Assembly: GCF_964204865.1 (NCBI RefSeq) | Contig: NC_135258.1 | Location: forward strand, 3,773,001 to 3,837,000 | DNA: 64,000 nucleotides | Direction: 5' to 3' | DNA from: Styela clava | Lineage: Eukaryota; Chordata; Ascidiacea; Stolidobranchia; Styelidae | Shown: piece after piece, positions 55,910 to 64,000 of the stretch | Numbering within the stretch: position 1 is the first letter of the stretch | Layout of the letters: every line of letters begins with the position of its first letter | Notes under the pieces: model-generated | Told to the model about the DNA's origin: nothing | Databases searched by the model: none | The model's input: only the letters and a program-made list of their open reading frames with translations | Program-made: the position numbers and the translations under genes

Positions 55910-58900
55910 ATGGCGTCTGCAACCCTGCCAGCAACTTCCGGGTCACTTCCTGGTTCGAGGTCAAGTACTAGGTCACGGCACAGGCGCAGTGCAACACTGC
56001 CTACTCGACTGCCTTCTATAGTTCCAAAGTCAACGTTGGTAGCTCCGAAGCTGCACGATATCGAGCCGACTAAAAGGTAAGAAATGCGTAAATATCACAA
56101 GCATTTCATAGTAATTCCATTTTTCTGTTAAAATAATACGAAACCATAATGTAATAGTCTCGTGCGAATTTTTAATTGGTTTTCCACGACTTCTCTCCAA
56201 ACGAAGCTCGGCACGGACGCCATTTAATGTCTAATGAGCTACTTTTTGGAGATGACCAAAATTTTTCAGGGTCGCCATTTCGGTACTCCCGTAGCAGGTG
56301 ATCCAAGATGGCGGACACCGGAACGTAGTATGTGTACCAGATTCCAATTTTCCGCATTTTAGTTTTATTACGAGTTCGGGACTAGCCTAAAATAATGGCC
56401 TAACCCTAACCTGATCTGGTCGTATCACTCCTTCCTGCTGTCTATACCAAATTGATTTACTTAATATTATTTTTTTTTTATTATTACGATGACTGTTATT
56501 AAATATTGGTTGACGAAAAAATAAATTTCTCTTTCTCTATCTGCACAGGATTGATGTTCTCCATCCTCCCACAGTTCCAAGACGTACAGTATTTCTTGAA
56601 ACATTCGACTCCCATGACCACATGAGACAGCGATGCCAGTTAATGCAACGACAACAATGGTACAGATATCACGGCGAATGGCAGAAACCATTATATGGAA
56701 CGCCGGCTGTTCGAGAATCTTATAGGTATAGAAAATGTTACAAATTAGGTAGGAAGTGTGGCAGACCCTTTTATTCATTCCGGCCCGCCTGATGCTGTCT
56801 GCCTGCTTTTAGCCAATTATGCATGCCCTACATAGTTGTTGGTATTTCAAAGCTGTATGGTGCAATAGGCTTGTTAGATTATGATCGTAATTTTAAGTTT
56901 CAATTTAGTGTCGACAAAGTTTTTTTAACGTCCCCATAACGCTCTCTCAACGTTCTTTTTGTTCTTAGCTTATGCATTCTTGCCAATCTGTTCATAAATG
57001 TAAATTTTTACCATTTATTTTAACCTTTTGTAAATTGACTTAATACGACGATTACCCGTGTATTTTTCTCTGATAAGAGCAGTCACTGATACTTAACAAT
57101 ATCTTGGAGTATCTTTATTATTATCAGAAAATATCTATGGACTCCGTTTTCGTCAGAAAAAAAAAATGTCAAAATGCTTTTATCAATCTCTACAAAACAC
57201 ATAAATACTTTGAAATCAGGGTATTAATTAAATCCCGGAAAGATAATACACTTATCATCGTGTAATGGCCACTCCCTTCACAAACCTTTCTGAAGCCCAG
57301 CAAAAGTCATAATTTTACTTGAATGCTCAATATTAATATAGGTTCGGGTTCGCGCTCGTTTATTTCAGCAGCAGAAAAACAACAGAATTTTAAAATTGCA
57401 AAAAGATTTTGAAATAAATCTCATGTCATGTGATACTTTTGAATTATTAAATTAGTTTGTTATTGGTCATTTCCTTTTAAAGTAATTGGCCGCTGACCCG
57501 GAGACTGTCACTATCATTCGCGATTGCAATGAATTTTTGACGTTATTTCTTATGTGTATATTTACATTTTTTAATGTCGTTATACACTTTTGCCTCTTTT
57601 GCTGGTGCTTCCTATAGTATGTGTGCCAGGTTAGGGTTGGGTCATAAGTTTAAGCCGATTCTCTTTATTTTAATTCTATTACGAGTTCGGGGACTGTCTG
57701 TGTTAGCCAAGTGAATAATATCCCCTTGACATAGGTTTCAGTATCTTCACACACCTTGATGTTAAGTAACCGAACAAAATTTGTTACCTCCATATTGGTA
57801 GACATACTCTCTTTTTCTTTTACGATAAAAATTAATATCTGAATCTGTCATAATAATTTCAGGTCAGATATAAGGAGTGTGCTGAAGACACAAATGGAAG
57901 ATCGACAAACTAGAAGAAAAAGGGATTGGGATAACGCCTTGTATGAAAGTATACAGGTGGGCATCTACCTATAACTATGTATATCTTTGCATATAAGCTG
58001 ACCCTTTATAACGCAACTAAACGATAAATTTATAACAAAAAAACGCAAAAAGCCGACCTTATACAAATCGTAACACGCCGTAAGCACCTATAACAAAAAA
58101 TGGCTACAGAAGAGAATTAATGAAAATGACAAGCATTATTGGTATGTTATGTGTAGTGGAACCATACGAGGAAAACTCATTTAGACTGTTTTCTAGGCTT
58201 TTATTAACTTAAAGATTACTACTATACTAAAACAAGAAAAAGAACAAGTTACAAGATGTAGCAACCTTGACGCACGCTATCCAAATAAAACCCAACTTTG
58301 CCACGCGACTATTAACATTTCAGATTGCTCGGCGATGGTGCCACGTTGGCCACATTAGGTGGCGCTAATTCAATTTCATCACATTATGCGCCGACCCCTT
58401 AGTTTGGTAACTCTTTTAAACCTTTTTGGAAAGAATTTTAAACTCAGCTCAAGTGCGAGAATATATAGTTAGTAATAGAGGCCGATTCACAGATTTTTTC
58501 TTATCTTACCTCATTGGCTGCTCGACCCAGAGTCGTTCTCAAAGCGGAAGGGTCGAAGCAAATCTTAAAAACTTTCAGTTTTGTCATACATTATCGTATT
58601 TTACGGACCACAATGAGCACCGGGTTATAAGGTACACGGTTAAATAATCGCTTTTTGTCCTTACATAAGTTGTATCGGACTATAACCTGGTACTGGTAAC
58701 TTGGTTTGAGTGTTGGCAATAGAGCACTACCTGATCCATACATCAGCCGAACCGTGTTGTAAGACACACGATCGAGTTTTGAAAATTTAAAAAGAATTTA
58801 AAGTGCACCTTATGGTATTCGTACCAAGATGACGCACAACCTGAACAACCCTGACCTGGTACACATACTATGTTTAGGTTGTGCGCCATCTAGGCACTAA

Positions 58901-60702
58901 TACTTTGGAAGCACCCTTATGGTCCGTATAATAGGGTAGTTTGGTTTATTACCTTTCCCCATCCCTGAAATAGCCGAGGCACGGTTACGTCTTCCTTTAC
59001 TATATATATTCGATCATTCGATGAACACTTTACTAGTTTCTATTCTATTTCTACCAAAACCTAAATCGGTGAACAGGCGAGAGGCAGTGTTTGGCCGCCA
59101 TATGATTATGCCGTCTTATTGAATATCATTCATTTTACGCAAAGTAAATTTGAAAATCGTATTCCGGTGTCGCTGAATTAATTTTTGAACAATCAACAAA
59201 TAAAAAGCAAATTCTAGGGTGCTTCCGGACTATTCGTACCAAGATGGCGCACAACCTGAAAATAGTATGTATGTGCGTCATCTTAGGATGAATACTTCCG
59301 GAGCGCCAATTCTGAGGCGCTTACCACTCCATGGCAGCTCCTGCCACGAACGAACCGAGGCAGCTCTTGCCATGGCTTTATAGCGCTATTCAGTATTCAG
59401 AAATCAGTATTAACGGTATATTCACAAATAAATGTACCCGATTTCAATTAATCATGCGGAATATATCTACTCAAACCCTAAACCTAACTCTAAATCTATC
59501 AAAACTGTATCCATAAGAAAAACGTCCCAACTCACCTAATATTTATCACCATAAGGGACAGCCCTGTCTTTACGGCCCACCTGCCGTGGTTACGGCAGCA
59601 AAATTTTACCTGCCATTGGTAACGGCAGTTCTTCGTTGGTTTGTGGCAGCTAATAAGTCAGTCGCCATAGGTTTGGCCGTAGCGGTCATGGTATGGAAAT
59701 ACCGCCATGGTTTTGCGGCATCTGCAGACGCCACGGAATACTTAAAACTGCACTTGCCAATTCTTGTACTAGCCCCTGTTTAAGTCCGCATTGTTTACAC
59801 TATAGATATTGTTCCAATCTGTTTCCAGTAATTTCTAGAACACTAGCTTCTTACGTTTGAGTGGCTTCTTGAGTCTGGTTCGGAGTGATAGAGTGTGATA
59901 AAAAAAAAACTCTTTTTTTTTTCAGGCGACAAATCGGGACAGAATGGAGGCAGAAATGGACATGGAGAAACGAAGAAATAAAATGAGACATTTAAATACT
60001 TTTACGCGGGAAAATAAAAGAGTGAGTTGTTTGTATTTTGATATGAATTGAGAGTTACTTCTGGAAAGGATATCATTTTTGTAAGGGCTGTAAACTTTTG
60101 CCTGGAACTTATGAAGTATTTCACAATGGCTGAAGTGGCGGGTATAAAGTATGTGGCTGGGGTTGTAAGCTTGCCACGTAGTTGCGTTCGGCGCTCTAAT
60201 CAAACTAAATATTAGGTGAAATGAAATTGAATTTTGGGTACCTATAGTTTAGCGACTTTACGCCGAAAACGCGAGAAAAGTATGCAATTTTTTCAAGCAA
60301 AGTTTAACGTATACATGTAAGAGAGAAGCTTTTTTTGTTTCTTACCCTCTACTATTGTCTAGTTCAGTGGTTCTCACGTGGATGGAAAGTAAACATCCAA
60401 AATAAAGAAATGTCCAAAATAAGGCAGGCAAAATCTAATCTAACAAAGATTTTCATTCCTAATTAGCTTCACGTTCCTTCAAAAAATTGTCTACATCGCC
60501 TTCATGGAGCAAGCCCCTCCGTTTCAGTTGTTAGGATTAAAATATAAACCAATCTAAACCGATTTTAAACTAATTATCAACTTATTCTCAGATTATGGAA
60601 GAAAAATGGCAAGAACGAACCAGACTTCGAACAGTTGAGAATAAGAAAGATCTCGAACAATTGCAATACAATCCTATAAATTGGAGCCACACACTCAAAT
60701 AA
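55910..60702 (+). CDS. Basic coiled-coil protein, 214 aa, function unknown
   Basis: Exons: 55910-56076, 56549-56725, 57863-57956, 59926-60021, 60592-60702 (TAA). All introns are GT-AG and the five phases join without error, giving 214 residues. The N-terminus is Ser/Arg/Pro-rich (LPATSGSLPGSRSSTRSRHR). Exon 2 has HPPTVPRRTVFLETFDSHDH and a Gln/Arg stretch ending in WQKPLYGTPAVRESYR. Exons 3-5 are strongly helical and rich in Arg, Lys, Glu and Gln, ending LQYNPINWSHTLK. No signal peptide or membrane segment. I do not recognise the family. The mix of a disordered start, aromatic Pro-rich motif and long charged helices resembles ciliary microtubule-associated proteins, but that is only a guess. 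Intron 1 carries a MITE A fragment. Confidence 0.8.
56282..56420. mobile_element. MITE family A, 3'-truncated
   Basis: Left end GGTACTCCCGTAGCAGG with CCAAGATGGCGGACACCGG. The right half stops near CCTAACCCTAACCTG. It lies in intron 1 of the 55910 gene. Confidence 0.72.
57604..57809. mobile_element. MITE family A, intermediate form
   Basis: Left end GGTGCTTCCTATAGTATG; right end degraded after TATTGGTAGACATACT. It lies in intron 2 of the 55910 gene. Confidence 0.72.
58589..58937. mobile_element. MITE with TTACGGACC ends, interrupted by MITE A
   Basis: Left end TATTTTACGGACCACAATGA and right end TTATGGTCCGTATAATAGGG are inverted. Between them lies a short MITE A (about 58804-58915) with CAAGATGACGCACAACCTG. 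A related left end occurs near 19962 (CCGTATTTTAAGGAAC). It lies in intron 3 of the 55910 gene. Confidence 0.6.
59218..59307. mobile_element. MITE family A, shortest copy (90 bp)
   Basis: Ends GGTGCTTCCGGACTATTCG and GAATACTTCCGGAGCGCC. Flanks AATTCTAG and AATTCTGA match at 6 of 8. It lies in intron 3 of the 55910 gene. Confidence 0.82.
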
Positions 60703-60972
60703 GCTACCATTTATGGTGGTCGGATTCATGCGCACGTTTGGACAATTTGAACAAAATCCCCACCGCCAAAGCGTATTCGTTAAAATGCCCGCACACATAC
60801 ATATAAACAAATTTAGTTAAAATGTTCACACGCTACCACACATACACATTAGTTAATATTTATGGCTGATAACTATTGGTGGATATAAGTTCTGATAACT
60901 AGAAACATATTTTTGGCCGCTGCATGTTTATAGACACACCCAAAAAAAGTTATATTTTGTGGTTATATACAG

Positions 60973-61161
60973 CAGGGTGTCCATAAAGTTCCTTTACAAT
61001 TTCAAATTTATTATGAAGTCAGTTCTCTCAGTATCTTAAACCAGTTTTTTTAAATGTCCAAGTATTTTTACTTCATCTAATACATCTGTGAGGGCCAAAA
61101 CAATATATGGTATCGATAAATTCTTTTTGCAATTTAAAAAAGTAAAGACTTTATGGATACC
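60973..61161. mobile_element. Tc1/mariner-like MITE, copy 2
   Basis: Left end CAGGGTGTCCATAAAGTTCC, right end AAAGACTTTATGGATACC. Shares the interior of 28327-28526. Confidence 0.7.
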
Positions 61162-61362
61162 ATATATTTCGACAATTCAAGTTGTGACTAGAAACTGATC
61201 AATTACTCGGAATTAGCTACCCATATAGCTGGAAAAGCTTTGGTGAAGAATTACAAAATTCTACTATTCAGTTAATTTGCAATTTTTTTCATTTCCCAAA
61301 GAAAGCACTAAAGAACACACGCTGGAAATAGCCTGCTACGGGAACATTGCCCGCAACACTAC

Positions 61363-61736
61363 CATTCTTTCCATTGTTGTAAAACGATCTGTATGTAGCT
61401 TTATAAATGCCAGCACACAGAATATACCTTGGTAATTAATTGATATTCCGTTTTACTTTACGTTTTTTATATGCCAGTATAAATATTGTGGTATAATGAT
61501 ACTAAAAAATTTAAATCCCCCAAAATACTTGCCTCTCAAGCCCTCGTGAAAATTTCCTATATGGAATATTTACTGAATTTAACCCTTACCTATAGCACTA
61601 TCAAGAGTCCCTGCATTAATAATTTCTATAATGCCAATTTTTTGTCTCGCTGGCGGTTAATCACGAGTGTTCGAGTCATGCTGTTCAGATGACTCGAATT
61701 CAACTCGAGTCGAGTCAAAGATTCAAGCAACCACTG
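61363..61736. repeat. Large direct repeat, copy 1, ending in a hAT-like terminus
   Basis: 61363-61671 matches 63690-64000 almost base for base. After the shared part this copy continues with ACTCGAGTCGAGTC and ends CAAGCAACCACTG, a hAT-like right end. The other copy leaves the window before that point. So the repeat is probably a hAT derivative present twice. Confidence 0.8.
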
Positions 61737-62086
61737 GTGATAAATAATCGAAAAGTCCATTTTTGACCATTTTCTGCCAATAATTTATAACTGTGCTTTT
61801 TTTACCAAAATTAGACAATTTTTTTAATCTTTGCATCACTGTTGAATTTTTTACTATAATAAAATAGATAAAAATAATGAATTGAAAATTTGAAATTATG
61901 TCTGTCTTTAGGTCTATTGAGGTTTGTGTTGTTTTTAAGGGTAAAATTGGGAAAGCGAATTGTCGAAGCAATAGTTTCCCTTGAATGAGGAATGCCCAGT
62001 AAGCGCGTAAGTCGTCGACTTGTGTTTATTATGTCTCGCACTTTGTACCTACCTCCCGTCGCTACTACCGATTGAATGGTTTAGTG

Positions 62087-62401
62087 CAGGGCTACTCAAC
62101 TGGCGGATCGCGGTCCGAATCCTGACCTTTCGGGTATTCGATTCGGACCTCACCTAATTCTTTATTTTGGATTATTAGCCCCACTTTTGAAGTTTCCTTT
62201 TATAAAATCACTTTTATAGATTTAATTATATATAGAAAACACTATAACGCCATAATAAACAATCTTGATTATCTAATAATCATTAGTCGACCGAGGAAGC
62301 GCGTGTTTAATGATGTCGAAATATAATTTCTGGAAAGACCGGACCCAATATTTTTAAAGTTTCGTATGCGGATCTTTGGTAAAAATAGTTGAGTAGCCCT
62401 G
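62087..62401. mobile_element. hAT MITE
   Basis: Ends CAGGGCTACTCAAC and GTTGAGTAGCCCTG are perfect inverted repeats. Flanks GTTTAGTG and GTTAGTGT differ by one T. Length 315 bp. Confidence 0.9.
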
Positions 62402-62749
62402 GTTAGTGTACCTATCATATCAGTACAGAAACGCTAATCTGTGCCATGAGTTGAATTTACGTTGGATCATCTACTGGCTTATTCCTCTTCTATGATTTTA
62501 AACTGACGGATCTGTATGCGTATAATGCAGGGAAGGGCAAATTATGGCCGCGGGTCGGGTCCGGCCAACCGGTGTGTTTCATCAGGCCCACTTGTGTCTG
62601 CTACAATTAAGACTAATGTTTTTATAGAAATCCGCTGACAATTACGTTAATAATGACCCTGATGGTCACATTGTGTTTATTATTATTATATAAACGTTAG
62701 CCTGGCTCATAGTTTACAATATTGAGCCGCTAATCACAACCAGCTTTTT

Positions 62750-63690
62750 ATATGGCATTCTATCAGCCCTCTTCAAGGAAGGCTATTTAAATTATAATTG
62801 TGAACTATATGCGTCCGTATTCCTAATCCGATTTTTATATTTATTAGACCGCCATGGGAAAGGCCTTTAAAATAGTGGGGCCATATATCTGTCCTAACGG
62901 TGCACAACCTGCGCCGTTGTGAAAAAATAATGCCGCCGTCCACACACAAAATTCTACGAAAAAAAAGGAAAAAAAAAGTTCAAAATATAGGATTTGGCGG
63001 CTATGCTTTGCAAACTTTTATAGAATGATTTCATTAAAATATTTGACATTTTATTATACTTTTAAAGACAAGAAAATGGAAGTGACCGCCCCTTCCCCGA
63101 CTTTCGATTTTTTCAAAATTGTGTAACCATTATCCAACCTGCTGCAAAATATCTGCTCAAGAATAGATTCATGGAAAAGAAAAATCTGTTTAAAATGCGA
63201 ATATTAAACTTCCAAGTAGTCATACATACTTCATATTGGGCAGACTGCACTTCGCATGGGTAAAATACGCGGTTATGACATCATAAAAGCCAAAAATTCA
63301 ACCCCCTTGGGGCCGTATTGAACACAAATGAATGCGATGTAGCCGCCAATGGCAAAAAGGTTGTGCACCACTGATTTATCCTTATTCGTAACTCGCTTTT
63401 TATATGACAGCCCAACTTCTTCAGAGGGAGCCATTGAAAGGGAGATTGCGCCATACTTCAATTTCTATTCCTAACCCGTTTTTATTCGACAGATCAATAG
63501 CCTTAAGAGAAGGTCATTTAAAATTTAAGCGGAGGTTGTGACCATTTATCCATTCCTGTTCTTAACCCGCTGCCTATACGACAACCCAATGCCGATTTAA
63601 ATGGCGATCGTGAAAAATATATGGCCTTCGGAGAAGGCCATTTAAAATTTAAAAGGATATTGTGACCGTATACTCATCCACATATCAAAC
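62750..63690 (+). repeat. Degenerate array of about 100-bp units, interrupted by a hAT
   Basis: Units share the plan AAGG(C/T)CATTTAAAATTTAA, then TTGTGACC, then CATTCCT..TAACCCG, then a TATACGACA box. They appear near 62757, 62855, 63400, 63500 and 63620. The hAT at 62895-63373 splits one unit. Confidence 0.65.
62895..63373. mobile_element. hAT element inside the array
   Basis: Ends TAACGGTGCACAACC and GGTTGTGCACCACTG. Flanks ATCTGTCC and ATTTATCC match at 6 of 8. The first bases are degraded from the expected CAGTGG. Confidence 0.65.
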
Positions 63691-64000
63691 TACCATTCTT
63701 CCCATTGTTGTAAAACAATCTGTATGTAGCTTTATAAATGCCAGCACACAGAATATACCTTGGTAATTAATTGATATTCCGTTCTACTTTACGTTTTTCA
63801 TATGCCAGTATAAATATTGTGGTATGAAGATACTAGAAAATTTAACCCCCCAAAATACTTGCCTCTCAAGCCCTCGTGAAAATTTCCTATATGGAATATT
63901 TACTAAATTTAACCCTTACCTATAGCACTATCAAGAGTCCCTGCATTAATAATTTCTATAATGCCAATTTTTTGTCTCGCTGGCGGTTAATCACGAGTGT
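63690..64000. repeat. Large direct repeat, copy 2, cut by the window end
   Basis: Starts CTACCATTCTTCCCATTG and follows 61363-61671 to the last base of the window. Only a few substitutions and one deleted base are seen. Confidence 0.88.

Larger units (their letters stand above)
60703..64000. other. Repeat-rich 3' flank
   Basis: No gene is recognised. It holds a mariner-like MITE, two hAT elements, a large direct repeat and a degenerate array, listed separately. Confidence 0.6.

Overview
This is AT-rich eukaryotic DNA from an intron-containing animal. Two of the host genes resemble metazoan housekeeping proteins, VPS26C/DSCR3 and the Sm protein SmG. Introns are GT-AG, exons are small, and the intergenic space is packed with hAT, Bel/Pao, Penelope-like, RTE-type and MITE sequence. 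A marine invertebrate, perhaps an ascidian, is my best guess, but nothing here proves the taxon. Exon models below were built by hand from splice sites and codon phase.

Layout. 1-1211: unassigned, with one E2F-like site. 1212-12521: a degenerate Bel/Pao LTR retrotransposon with 444-bp LTRs. Its gag is split by a 5.4-kb hAT transposon, which itself carries an 0.87-kb hAT element. 12522-21741: no host gene seen. It holds a palindromic Penelope-like fragment whose right end is interrupted by a MITE, three non-autonomous hAT elements with 8-bp target duplications, and a 21-bp minisatellite. 21742-37088: two same-strand paralogues of a secreted or surface protein (copy 1 has a signal peptide; coiled coil, Thr/Ser-rich stalk, divergent C-type-lectin-like domain), separated by about 7 kb of repeats. 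Copy 1 has a one-base frame problem in its stalk exon; copy 2 lacks a recognisable first exon. 37987-43506: a complete six-exon VPS26C gene (296 aa), with an intact intronless SmG gene antisense in intron 1. 44981-46012: a 5'-truncated RTE-like LINE. 46013-54300: repeats only. 55910-60702: a five-exon gene for a basic, helical 214-aa protein of unknown function, with broken copies of its first exon about 1.5 kb upstream. 60703-64000: repeats.

The host genes do not form an obvious pathway. VPS26C belongs to the Commander/Retriever endosomal recycling machinery, SmG to the spliceosomal Sm ring, and the lectin-like pair looks like an extracellular recognition or adhesion family. The strongest structural stories are the three-level transposon nest, the Penelope palindrome whose intact arm preserves the pre-insertion site of a MITE, a very abundant short-TIR MITE family with 8-bp target duplications, and three cases in which part of an exon has been duplicated nearby.
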